64,000 nt of DNA from DATJOJ01 sp035507035 (GTDB lineage: Bacteria; Acidobacteriota; Terriglobia; Terriglobales; Acidobacteriaceae): NCBI GenBank assembly GCA_035507035.1, contig DATJOJ010000011.1, positions 62,001-126,000 of the forward strand. Direction: 5' to 3'. Shown here piece by piece: positions 17,245 to 24,881 of the stretch. Position numbers and translations under genes: made by a program. Numbering within the stretch: position 1 is the first letter of the stretch; every line of letters starts with the position of its first letter. The notes below the pieces were generated by a model. It saw only the letters and a program-made list of their open reading frames with translations, did not search any database and was not told the DNA's origin.

Positions 17245-18297
17245 TCAATCCAAATATCCCTTCACTTTGAGAAGTTCAGCGTTTAAGAGAGCAGCGCCAG
17301 CTGCGCCGCGAATGGTGTTGTGAGAAAGGACGGTAAATTTCCAATCGAGCACGCTGCAAGGGCGCAAGCGGCCAACGGTCGCCGTCATGCCCTCACCGGC
17401 ATCAACGTCAAACCGAGGTTGGGGCCGATCGGCAGCCGTCGCATATTGGATAGGTTGCTTAGGTGCGCTGGGCAACTTCAATTCCTGCGGTACGCTGCGA
17501 TACGCACTCCATGCCCCGATGATTTCGTCCTGCCCAACCTTCTTCTCCAGCTTTATCGAGACGGATTCTGTGTGCCCGTCTTCGACAGCGACGCGGTTGC
17601 AATGCGCGCTCATGCCAAACGCAGCCGGAATAATCTTTGAGCTGTTCAGCGTACCTAGCAGCTTCAGCGTTTCCTCCTCCATCTTTTCTTCTTCTTTGGA
17701 GATATAGGGAATCACGTTGCCGAGAATATCCAGCGATGCCACGCCGGGATAGCCCGCTCCGCTGACCGCCTGCATGGTGACAGCCATCACGGTCTCGATC
17801 CCAAATTGTTGTTGTAATGGCGCGAGTGCCATGACCAGGCCGATCGCCGAACAGTTAGGATTCGTGACCACGAAGCCGCGCGACTCACGGTGCCATTTCT
17901 GGCATTCCAGCAACTTGATGTGGTCCGAATTGACTTCGGGGATTACCAGCGGAACGTCGCTCTGCATGCGCAGCGCGCTGGAGTTGGAAACCACCGCGCA
18001 TCCAGCTTCAGCGAAGCGCGGTTCGAGTTCCGCGGCGATGGTAGAGTCCAACGCGGCAAAAATTACTTTGGGCGCGCCTTCTGGTTTTGCCGGCGAGACG
18101 CGCAATTCCGCAATTTGTCCTGGCAGCGGAGTCTTCATTCGCCAGCGGGCAGCCTCAGAATACAGTTTGCCTTCAGAACGGTCAGAAGCCGCCAGCCAAG
18201 CTACATCGAACCACGGATGGTGTTCCAGCATTTGGACGAAACGCTGCCCCACAATGCCGGTTGCGCCGAGAATCCCTACGGGTATTTTGCTTTGCAT
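17245..18297 (-). CDS. asd: Aspartate-semialdehyde dehydrogenase
   Basis: NADPH-dependent reduction of aspartyl phosphate to aspartate semialdehyde, the substrate of DapA. The dinucleotide-binding start is IPVGILGATGIVGQRFVQ, the catalytic Cys is in TNPNCSAIGLV near residue 148, and the substrate Arg/His region is in PAAFGMSAHCNRVAVEDGHTE. The 350-residue length and spacing resemble the archaeal/fungal-type branch of the family. It is the first gene of the minus-strand lysine cluster and is divergent from galT, so the 104 bases between them should hold both promoters. Confidence 0.95.
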   Translation of the reverse strand: MQSKIPVGILGATGIVGQRFVQMLEHHPWFDVAWLAASDRSEGKLYSEAARWRMKTPLPGQIAELRVSPAKPEGAPKVIFAALDSTIAAELEPRFAEAGCAVVSNSSALRMQSDVPLVIPEVNSDHIKLLECQKWHRESRGFVVTNPNCSAIGLVMALAPLQQQFGIETVMAVTMQAVSGAGYPGVASLDILGNVIPYISKEEEKMEEETLKLLGTLNSSKIIPAAFGMSAHCNRVAVEDGHTESVSIKLEKKVGQDEIIGAWSAYRSVPQELKLPSAPKQPIQYATAADRPQPRFDVDAGEGMTATVGRLRPCSVLDWKFTVLSHNTIRGAAGAALLNAELLKVKGYLD

Positions 18298-18401
18298 GCC
18301 TGTGTTGAATTTTACAATAGTCGACTTTCCACAATCGAAAAATGGCCACCCGCAACTGAAGAGTGTTGCCCGAAGTGCCGATCTTTGACGGTGAGGTACA
18401 T

Positions 18402-19421
18402 ATGCCGGAATTACGTCAGAATTTCTTAACGAAAGAATGGGTCATTATTGCAACCGAGCGCGCGAAACGCCCGAAAGAGCTCGCGAGGCAAGTTGCGCCG
18501 AAGGCTGTGGCGCACCACGTGCCGACTTGCCCCTTCTGTCCCGGCAACGAAGATAAAACTCCGCCGGAGATCCTGCGAGTTCCGTCGGAAAACGCCGGGT
18601 GGCAGGTGCGCGTCATTCCCAACAAATTTGCTGCGCTCGCGCGCGATGCCCAGGCTTCCCGCACCATTCACCGCTCTCGCCACAGCATCGGAGGGTTTGG
18701 CGTGCACGACGTCATTGTTGAAACGCCTGACCACGCGCAAGTCATCGCGCTGATGGACGAAGCCCACGTCGCCAACATGCTGCGAATTTACAAGTCGCGC
18801 TACGACGCCTTGAGCCTCGACAGCCGCATCGCCCACGTCACCATCTTCAAGAACCACGGAATTGATGCGGGAACCAGTCTTGAGCATCCCCATTCGCAAT
18901 TAGTCGCCACGCCAGTAATCTCCAGCCAGGTGCGCGGCCGATTCCAAGTCGCGCTGCAGCATCACGATGACTACGGCGAGTGCATGTTCTGCCAGATGAT
19001 TGAGGAGGAAATTGCCGAAGAAGATCGCGTCGTGCTCATGACCGAGCACTTCATCGCGCTCGAGCCTTTCGCTTCGCCGACTCCGTTCGCTACTCACATC
19101 TATCCGCGCCGCCACATGGCCAGCTTCGGAGACATCAGTGCGGTTGAAATTACCGACCTTGCTCGCACCTTGAAGAAAATGTTGGGCAAGCTCTACCACG
19201 GCCTGGGCGATCCCGACTTTAATTACACTCTGCGCTGCGCTCCCGCAGAACTCTCAGGTGTGAAATATTTCCATTGGTACGTGAGCATCATTCCTCGCCT
19301 CACGCGTGTGGCGGGATTCGAGCTTGGTTCCGGGATGTTCATCAACACCGTCCCACCGGAGTCGGCGGCGGAATTTCTTCGGAACGTGAAGCTGGAAGCG
19401 GCAGCGGGGCAGGGAGCTTAG
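18402..19421 (+). CDS. galT: Galactose-1-phosphate uridylyltransferase
   Basis: Leloir-pathway transfer of UMP from UDP-glucose to galactose 1-phosphate. Start ATG 18402 (MPELRQNF) is preceded by GGTGAGG at good distance; a GTG 13 codons upstream is in frame but lacks this. The zinc-site pair CPFC near the N-terminus, the active-site HPH in LEHPHSQLVATP (about residue 163), CMFCQM, and the C-terminal HWYVSIIPRL are all visible. The 339 residues match the family. No other gal gene is nearby. Confidence 0.93.
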   Translation: MPELRQNFLTKEWVIIATERAKRPKELARQVAPKAVAHHVPTCPFCPGNEDKTPPEILRVPSENAGWQVRVIPNKFAALARDAQASRTIHRSRHSIGGFGVHDVIVETPDHAQVIALMDEAHVANMLRIYKSRYDALSLDSRIAHVTIFKNHGIDAGTSLEHPHSQLVATPVISSQVRGRFQVALQHHDDYGECMFCQMIEEEIAEEDRVVLMTEHFIALEPFASPTPFATHIYPRRHMASFGDISAVEITDLARTLKKMLGKLYHGLGDPDFNYTLRCAPAELSGVKYFHWYVSIIPRLTRVAGFELGSGMFINTVPPESAAEFLRNVKLEAAAGQGA

Positions 19422-19466
19422 ATCGCCAAGCGCCACTTTTCTCGCTTGCTGTATGAGAAGCGGGCA

Positions 19467-19772
19467 CTATCGTCTCGAATGAATAACTGGACCAGACGAG
19501 AAATGAGAAATGACTCCATAGGAAATTAAACCGATCACAACGATCACTCCTATACTTCTTAATGTGCTCCGCACTTCCCGCAGCGGATACCTCCACCATA
19601 TCCACACGATCGTCGTCGCATAAGCAACCCATACCAGTACAAGCAGGGAATTGAACCAGATCTGTGGGTGTTCAGTGACCAGCAGCACAAGTAAGGGCAC
19701 GAATGCGGCAGCCGCAAACATGGAAGCGACGTAGACAAAAGAGAATAGCCAATCTGGGACTTGGTCATTCAT
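19467..19772 (-). CDS. Small three-helix membrane protein
   Basis: A 101-residue hydrophobic protein of unknown function with three membrane segments (about residues 9-33, 39-61 and 71-90). Arg-rich turns (RYPLREVRSTLR) between helices two and three suggest a cytoplasmic loop. No family is recognised. It converges with galT and is divergent from the DinB-like gene; the 19773-19902 gap has a hairpin with 8-bp arms (19821-19828 and 19847-19854). Confidence 0.55.
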   Translation of the reverse strand: MNDQVPDWLFSFVYVASMFAAAAFVPLLVLLVTEHPQIWFNSLLVLVWVAYATTIVWIWWRYPLREVRSTLRSIGVIVVIGLISYGVISHFSSGPVIHSRR

Positions 19773-19902
19773 CGGCAGACTAGTCCTTCAGCTGCGGGAC
19801 GAAAAGTTATCGCAAATTTTAGGAAAAGAATAGGAGCCTTTTGGCCCTTTTCCTAATCTATTCGGCAAGTTGTTTCAGACCACAAGAATGGAGAACAATG
19901 GC

Positions 19903-20367
19903 ATGGCTTCGCTCAACGTGATCCAATCCAGCTTTGTCGAATACTTCGAGGTAAGGGTTCGGACAAGCGTTCACGAACTGCTCGAGCCGTTGTCGACTGA
20001 GCAGATATGGCAGCGCCCGTTTCCCTACGGAAACAGCATTGGCAACCTCATTCGGCACCTAACTGGAAACCTGAACTATTACCTTGGAGCGCAGATCGCC
20101 GGTACCGGCTACATCCGCAACCGAGACCAGGAGTTCACCGATCACGGCAAGCCCAAGGATCAACTGTTGCGGGAATTCGACGAGGCCATTGCCACAGCCG
20201 TCCGCACGGTTTCGGCCCAATCCGACCGCGACTGGTCTGCCCCCTACGAATCTGAGCGCCGTGACGGTTCGACCCGCTTTGCGCAGATCCTGGCCTGTGC
20301 CGGACACGCCTACCACCACGTTGGCCAGATCGTCTATTTGCAAAAGGAACTGTTACGTGAGCACTAG
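19903..20367 (+). CDS. DinB-like protein (DUF1572 type)
   Basis: A member of the DinB/YfiT-like four-helix-bundle superfamily, often metal-binding thiol-dependent enzymes or stress proteins of unknown substrate. Start ATG 19903 (MASLNVIQ) has a GGAGAA site eight bases upstream and gives 154 residues; the frame is open to 19870. The helix with IGNLIRHLTGNLNYY supplies the first His, and HAYHHVGQIVYLQ the C-terminal pair, matching the family's metal triad pattern. The function here is unknown. Confidence 0.8.
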   Translation: MASLNVIQSSFVEYFEVRVRTSVHELLEPLSTEQIWQRPFPYGNSIGNLIRHLTGNLNYYLGAQIAGTGYIRNRDQEFTDHGKPKDQLLREFDEAIATAVRTVSAQSDRDWSAPYESERRDGSTRFAQILACAGHAYHHVGQIVYLQKELLREH

Positions 20368-20518
20368 AGCGTGCGGATCCCACCTGCCCGTGACATCATC
20401 CGGGCGCGCTGAAACGCTGCTAAACGCAGGCCTCGCTACACTGGCCGAGATGCCGGCCCTCAGTGCTGCTCTGCCCTCCGCAGTCGCGGCAAACTCAATC
20501 ACCAGATTCCCGATCTAC

Positions 20519-21715
20519 CTACGCAAATATCTCTCCCGGCAAAGCGGTTAGGGTCCGCGAGGCCAGCGTGTTTTGAACCATGCGCCTAGATGGAGTTGCC
20601 ATCGCGGTGTCCGCCTGCAAACGCTCCATCTTTAACTTGAGAGTGCGTTCGATCTGCCGCAATTCCAGTACCTCAGCTCCGGCGGCCAAGGTCGAGGCGC
20701 GCCCCTGGAGTCCGGCTCTGCCTGTCCGACCGACTCGATGAATGAAATCTTCCGCTATTTTGGGCACATCGTAATTGATGACGTGGGCCACGTCATCGAC
20801 ATGCAGGCCACGCGAGGCAATATCAGTCGCCACGAGCACCTGATAGCGGCCTTCCTGAAAGCCACTCAACGCTCCGTTACGCTGCGATTGTGAGCGCCCG
20901 CCGTGAATCATGGCCGCCGCGAATCCGTCGCGCACAAGCTCCTTCGCCAGCCGTTCGGCTCCGCGCTTGGTCCGTGTGAAGACCAGCGTTTGTCCCTTTT
21001 CTTCATAGAGGAGTTGACGAAGGACGTCGCGTTTCTCTCCCGGCCGCACTTCGTAAGCCTTGAGTTCTACGCTCTCGGCGGGCTTGAGCACCGAGCCTAG
21101 AGCGACTCGGAGCGGATTGAGCATGCACTCGGTTACCAGGCCGGCGACGGACTGCTCCATGGTCGCTGAGAAACACAGGGTCTGGCGCTGCTTGGGCAAG
21201 GCTGCCAGAATGCGGCGAATCGCCGGCAGGAAGCCCATGTCCAACATGCGATCGGCTTCATCGAGCACGAGGATTTTGACACTCTGCAGATCGGCAAATT
21301 TACGGTTCATCAGGTCCTGCAAGCGTCCGGGAGTGGCAATCACCAGCTTTGCGCCGGCTCGCAGACTTTGAATCTGCGCCCTTTCCGGAACGCCTCCGAT
21401 GACGAGCGCCGGCTTGGGCATTTTGTTCGTGCGCAGTTGCTCGTACTGCTCGTGAACCTGCATCGCGAGTTCACGTGTCGGCAGCAATACCAGGGCTACC
21501 GTCGAACGTGCCGCTTCCCGCTCGAGCGTCTCGATGAGCGGGATGAGAAACGCCAGCGTCTTTCCTGTGCCAGTCTGAGCTGTACCGATAACATCTCGCC
21601 CCTCAAGAGCGGCAGGAAGAGCACGTTCCTGAATGGGGGTTAGGTGGGTGAATTGAGCTTCCGCCAGCTTCTGCTGTAGTGCAGAAGACAGGGGTAGTTG
21701 GGAAAATGTGGTCAT
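20519..21715 (-). CDS. DEAD-box RNA helicase (RhlE-like)
   Basis: An ATP-dependent RNA helicase core with the Q-motif (FTHLTPIQERALPAAL), motif I AQTGTGKT, motif II DEADRMLDMGF, SAT, and motif VI HRVGRTGRAG. The C-terminal tail after the core is short (about 45 residues) and basic, as in RhlE-type helicases for ribosome assembly and RNA turnover. The exact subfamily is inferred. The gene ends about 150 bases from the DinB-like stop on the other strand. Confidence 0.92.
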   Translation of the reverse strand: MTTFSQLPLSSALQQKLAEAQFTHLTPIQERALPAALEGRDVIGTAQTGTGKTLAFLIPLIETLEREAARSTVALVLLPTRELAMQVHEQYEQLRTNKMPKPALVIGGVPERAQIQSLRAGAKLVIATPGRLQDLMNRKFADLQSVKILVLDEADRMLDMGFLPAIRRILAALPKQRQTLCFSATMEQSVAGLVTECMLNPLRVALGSVLKPAESVELKAYEVRPGEKRDVLRQLLYEEKGQTLVFTRTKRGAERLAKELVRDGFAAAMIHGGRSQSQRNGALSGFQEGRYQVLVATDIASRGLHVDDVAHVINYDVPKIAEDFIHRVGRTGRAGLQGRASTLAAGAEVLELRQIERTLKLKMERLQADTAMATPSRRMVQNTLASRTLTALPGEIFA

Positions 21716-21994
21716 TCGAATTTGGTTCTTTCTGGAGCGGTGGCTTGGTCACGTGCACCTTAGCGCACATTTCGAAAGCAGCCGTGCCGCTCACATTTTT
21801 CTTTGGATATCACGCAATTTGACGGCGGGCAGGAAAGGCGGAGATGAATCTAGTCTGGTAGGACTACCGCGTGACGAGCAAACCGTGGTAAGTAGCGTCA
21901 AAGTAAGTATACCAGAACCGTAATGTATGTAAATACGGAGGGTGGCCGGGCCTTTCGCGGTCATCTTTACTCGGGGTGACCCGCCCTTGTCCCT
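21716..21994. other. Intergenic region, no gene seen
   Basis: The region upstream of the helicase and left of the REP/RAYT element. Short frames are present in several readings but none has convincing composition or a ribosome site. It presumably contains the helicase promoter on the minus strand; no clear -10/-35 pair is asserted. Confidence 0.5.
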
Positions 21995-22012
21995 CCTGCC
22001 CGGTGCCCGGTG

Positions 22013-22052
22013 CCCCAGGTGCCGCGAGCCGGGTTTGCGAGCTCACCTGGGG
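22013..22052 (+). repeat. REP palindrome 1
   Basis: Perfect 9-bp arms CCCCAGGTG (22013-22021) and CACCTGGGG (22044-22052) around a 22-base loop containing GCGAGCC...TTTGCGAGCT. It has the same orientation as REP copies 2 and 3. Confidence 0.85.
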
Positions 22053-22146
22053 AAAGAAATATCCGCGGTAGTCCTCCCCCTTCACGATCTCTCGCCGTCC
22101 ATTCCGACTCGATTTCTACCACTCCCTTTTCGCGCAATGCCCGGTG

Positions 22147-22186
22147 CCCCAGGTGCCGCGAGCCGGCTTTGCGAGCTCACCTGGGG
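22147..22186 (+). repeat. REP palindrome 2
   Basis: Same arms as copy 1 at 22147-22155 and 22178-22186; one base of the loop differs. It lies in the second tandem unit. Confidence 0.85.
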
Positions 22187-22280
22187 AAAGAAATTTTCGC
22201 GGTAGTCCTCCCCCTTCACGATCTCTCGCCGTCCATTCCGACTCAATTTCCACCACTCCCTTTTCGCGCAATGCCCGGTG

Positions 22281-22320
22281 CCCCAGGTGCCGCGAGCCGG
22301 GTTTGCGAGCTCACCTGGGG
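22281..22320 (+). repeat. REP palindrome 3, containing the transposase stop codon
   Basis: Arms at 22281-22289 and 22312-22320. The minus-strand TGA of the transposase uses bases 22311-22313, so the last codons and stop of the enzyme are part of the palindrome it would be expected to recognise. Confidence 0.85.
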
Positions 22321-22844
22321 CAAAGAAATGTCCGCGGTAGTCCTCCCCCTTCACGATCTCTCGCCGTCCATTCCGACTCGATTTCTACCACTCCCATTTC
22401 GCGCAATGCGTAGTGCCGAAAACTGCTCCACTTCCAATCGCCAGCTTCCTTCACCAACCGCCGCTTCACAGGATTCTGGTGAATATAACGCAATTTGCTG
22501 CCGAATTCGCCCTCATCCCGAACGTTGCGATCGTAGTAACGCTTCTGCCAGAATGACCCTTCGCGTTCTCGGCGCAGACGCTTGCTGAACGATAATTTCA
22601 GATCACGCATGGCACCGGCGAGGGTACCGCGATCAGGTTCGCTGACCAACAGGTGGACGTGCTCGGGCATGACGACGTACGCGTAAATGCGCCACGCGCA
22701 ACGGCGACGAGTGTTGTCCAGACAGTGTAGAAACAATTCGTAAGCTTCAGGGGACTCGAAATAAGGGCGTCGGCGATAACAACTGAAGGTAAGAAAGTGG
22801 GATTGCCTTGACTGGTGAAAACGCTTGAGGCTGCGGGGCACCAA
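22311..22844 (-). CDS. REP-associated tyrosine transposase (RAYT, Y1/HUH family)
   Basis: A 177-residue single-strand DNA transposase-like enzyme of the IS200/IS605-related Y1 family. The HUH metal motif is MPEHVHLLV near residue 60, and the catalytic Tyr lies in YIHQNPVKRRLV near residue 137. The N-terminus HFLTFSCYRRRPYF and the WQKRYYDRNVRDEGEF stretch are typical of RAYT proteins, which are usually single genes flanked by REP palindromes, as here. TTG at 22844 or GTG at 22841 may start it. It appears intact. The C-terminus overlaps REP copy 3. Confidence 0.9.
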   Translation of the reverse strand: MVPRSLKRFHQSRQSHFLTFSCYRRRPYFESPEAYELFLHCLDNTRRRCAWRIYAYVVMPEHVHLLVSEPDRGTLAGAMRDLKLSFSKRLRREREGSFWQKRYYDRNVRDEGEFGSKLRYIHQNPVKRRLVKEAGDWKWSSFRHYALREMGVVEIESEWTARDREGGGLPRTFLCPR

Positions 22845-22898
22845 ACGAAGATAGAATTTCTCACGGCCCTATGGCGGTGACGGTTGAACATAGTTTTG

Positions 22899-22937
22899 CC
22901 CAGGTGAGCTCGCAAAACCGGCTCGCGGCACCTGGGG
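22899..22937 (-). repeat. REP palindrome 4, inverted, upstream of the transposase
   Basis: Arms CCCAGGTG (22899-22906) and CACCTGGG(G) (22929-22937). The core is the reverse complement of copies 1-3, so it faces them across the transposase gene. The adjacent 22938-22955 repeats the GGTGCC-type run found at 21995-22012 in inverse orientation. Confidence 0.85.
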
Positions 22938-23057
22938 CACCAGGCACCAGGCAGGGGCGCTAACCCGCAACACAAAAAATCCACGGCCCGTTGTAAAATG
23001 CCTACCATTGTGAGATCGAATCAGGGTGGCCCAAGCGTGGGATTACGGTTCGTTGCC

Positions 23058-24497
23058 ATGGACGTGGTGCCATTTCGTGCGCTTCGGGTGGTTTCGAACT
23101 CATTTGGTACAAGATTGCTATGCCGAGCGCTTCAAGGATTCTTGGTTGTGATTGGTCTAGCGTTACTCGGATTTGCGCAATCACAAGAAAGTGTGCTGTA
23201 CAGCTTTCAGGGTGGAACGGATGGAGAGTGGCCAGTGGGCCGCATAGTCCTCGATTCCTCGGGAAATCTGTATGGGGCAACCCAAGCGGGCGGCTCGCTT
23301 GAGTGCTGGAGCGGTTCGTGTGGGGTGGTCTATCAACTCACACCCCCGGGTCAACCGGGCGGGGCTTGGACGGAAAGCGTATTGCACGTTTTCCTAGGTT
23401 ACCAATTCGGAGATGGAAATTCGCCTCAAGGCGGATTGGCAATTGACAAAGCCGGGAATCTTTACGGAAGTACAGAGTATGGAGGAAGCGGCAATTGCAC
23501 TGTGCTCGGCGAACAAACCGGTTGCGGAACGTTATATGAACTATCGCCTCCCACGCAAAAAAGAGACTCGTGGACTGAAACCGTTCTTTACAACTTCCAA
23601 GGTGGCAAGGATGGATTCGTACCCTATGGTGACCTTGTTTTCGACCAAGTTGGCAACCTCTATGGTGCGACGCTGTTCGGGGGCGGGCGTGGCAACAACT
23701 GCGGCGATGCGTTCTATCAGTATTGCGGAACGATCTATGAACTGAGCCCACCAAAGCAGAGGGGCGCACCTTGGAGCGAGAAAGTTTTGTACAGCTTTAG
23801 CGGCATAGCCGCCAGCGCACTGATCGGAGACGGGGCAAATCCAAACGGTGGTCTGGCCATAGACAGCAGCGGAAATCTTTACGGGTCAACCCAGATTGGC
23901 GGTTTTAATTGCTCCCACAATGAATACCACGGCTGCGGCACAGTGTTTGCATTAAGCCCACCAAGTGGCCAAAACCAGAATTGGTCTGAGGCCGTGCTCC
24001 ACCGTTTCCTAGCGGATGTGACCGATGGCAGGAATCCTTGGGGGGGCCTTACGATCGACAACCATAAGAATCTTTACGGCACGACATTAACCTGGGGACC
24101 CGGATCCGGTGGTACTGTGTTCCGTCTATCGCCTCAGTCGGGCTCAGATCTCTGGAAAGAAACCCTTATGTATGGATTCAGCAGTGATGAAAACGGATAC
24201 GATCCCGAGGGTTCGGTTATTTTCACCGCTGCAGGAAATCTATGCGGAACGACTTCGGTGGGCAACGGTAACTCGCGGTTGGGAAGCGTCTACTGTTTGT
24301 ACTCGTCAGCCGAATCGAGCAGCGTATCGGAGCTTGTGACGCTCCATGGCTTTTCTGGTCCGCCCGACGGCGCAGAGCCTACCTCTGGCCTAACATTGAG
24401 CCCGGACGGGATTCTTTTTGGTACAACTTTTTTGGGCGGCACAGGCTCGGGGTGCGATTACTCCAGTTGTGGCGCCGTGTTCGAGGTCGCGCCGTAG
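23058..24497 (+). CDS. Secreted protein with GloVer tandem repeats
   Basis: A repeat protein of the choice-of-anchor tandem repeat GloVer type, common in acidobacteria and of unknown function. Seven repeats are centred on motifs such as DSSGNLYGATQAGG, DKAGNLYGSTEYGG, DQVGNLYGATLFGG, DSSGNLYGSTQIGG, DNHKNLYGTT, TAAGNLCGTT and SPDGILFGTTFLGG, alternating with VLYSFxGG strands; a beta-propeller-like fold is likely. A signal-type hydrophobic stretch (GFLVVIGLALLGFAQS) follows a basic N-terminus. The ATG at 23058 is preferred; the frame is open to an ATG at 22998. It is a single gene just beyond the REP/RAYT element. Confidence 0.8.
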   Translation: MDVVPFRALRVVSNSFGTRLLCRALQGFLVVIGLALLGFAQSQESVLYSFQGGTDGEWPVGRIVLDSSGNLYGATQAGGSLECWSGSCGVVYQLTPPGQPGGAWTESVLHVFLGYQFGDGNSPQGGLAIDKAGNLYGSTEYGGSGNCTVLGEQTGCGTLYELSPPTQKRDSWTETVLYNFQGGKDGFVPYGDLVFDQVGNLYGATLFGGGRGNNCGDAFYQYCGTIYELSPPKQRGAPWSEKVLYSFSGIAASALIGDGANPNGGLAIDSSGNLYGSTQIGGFNCSHNEYHGCGTVFALSPPSGQNQNWSEAVLHRFLADVTDGRNPWGGLTIDNHKNLYGTTLTWGPGSGGTVFRLSPQSGSDLWKETLMYGFSSDENGYDPEGSVIFTAAGNLCGTTSVGNGNSRLGSVYCLYSSAESSSVSELVTLHGFSGPPDGAEPTSGLTLSPDGILFGTTFLGGTGSGCDYSSCGAVFEVAP

Positions 24498-24881
24498 AGC
24501 TAACGACAGATTAGGATCGCCACAAAAAAACTAGCAGATGCGCAATGAAGGGGCCCGGGTTAGTGGCCCACGTTTCGCGAGCCGATTTTGCGAGCTAACG
24601 TGGGACCCGCCTAAAACCACGCCGCCACCGGTTTCCCATTTCGGAACTGCGAACGCTCTTCCATCCACTTCTTCCTTGACACACGGCTCCCAATCGTTCC
24701 ACGATTTAGCTATAAGTATTAAACTTGAATTGGCTATAAGATATAAACCATTGTGGTTCAAGATTTTGGCTCTAAATTATTTATCCTCAAAGATTTGGCG
24801 GGAATTTCCTGCTAAACCGAGGATTTCGCTAGACCGCAGGGGGGAGGGGGTATGCCGGCAAGAATCACGGTGAGTGCCGAA
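24498..24881. other. Intergenic region between convergent genes, with REP relative and AT-rich tract
   Basis: The 384 bases between two gene ends hold the REP-like palindrome at 24567-24604 and an unusually AT-rich tract at about 24705-24800 with the direct repeat GCTATAAG (in ..GCTATAAGTATTAAAC and ..GCTATAAGATATAAACC). No gene with support is seen. Confidence 0.5.
24567..24604 (+). repeat. Diverged REP-like palindrome with compensated stem
   Basis: Arms CCCACGTT (24567-24574) and AACGTGGG (24597-24604) enclose a core almost identical to the REP core (CGCGAGCCG, then TTTTGCGAGCT). Compared with the REPs at 22.0-22.9 kb, both arms have changed together so that pairing is kept. Confidence 0.75.

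Larger units (their letters stand above)
22009..22410. repeat. Three 134-bp tandem repeats, each a REP plus the 3' end of the transposase gene
   Basis: Units run about 22009-22142, 22143-22276 and 22277-22410, with exact 134-base spacing and only a few differences. Each unit starts with the REP palindrome and continues with sequence equal to the last ~33 codons of the transposase (read on minus). Only the third unit is joined to the full gene; the first two are truncated copies. The gene's TGA stop (22311-22313) lies inside the right arm of the third palindrome. There are no unique spacers, so this is not a CRISPR. Confidence 0.9.
21995..22955 (-). mobile_element. REP/RAYT element: REP-associated tyrosine transposase flanked by inverted REPs
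   Basis: A stretch of about 57 bases at 21995-22052 is found again, inverted and nearly identical, at 22899-22955. Each end is a run of short GGTGCC-type repeats followed by a palindrome with arms CCCCAGGTG/CACCTGGGG around a fixed core. Between them lies one intact HUH transposase gene plus two extra tandem copies of its 3' end. This is the layout of a REP-associated tyrosine transposase locus, where the enzyme is known in E. coli to bind and cut its own REP hairpins. Whether the whole unit moves as one is inference. Confidence 0.75.

Noticed and set aside
19821..19854. Terminator between the small membrane protein and the DinB-like gene
   Set aside because: The 8-bp stem AGGAAAAG/CTTTTCCT has a long loop and no T tract, and lies upstream of both divergent genes.
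20368..20551. Continuation of an ORF from inside the DinB-like gene
   Set aside because: The frame is out of phase with the DinB-like protein and shows no recognisable protein; it runs into the helicase 3' end.
22009..22410. CRISPR array
   Set aside because: Repeats are contiguous 134-bp copies with no unique spacers and contain transposase coding sequence.
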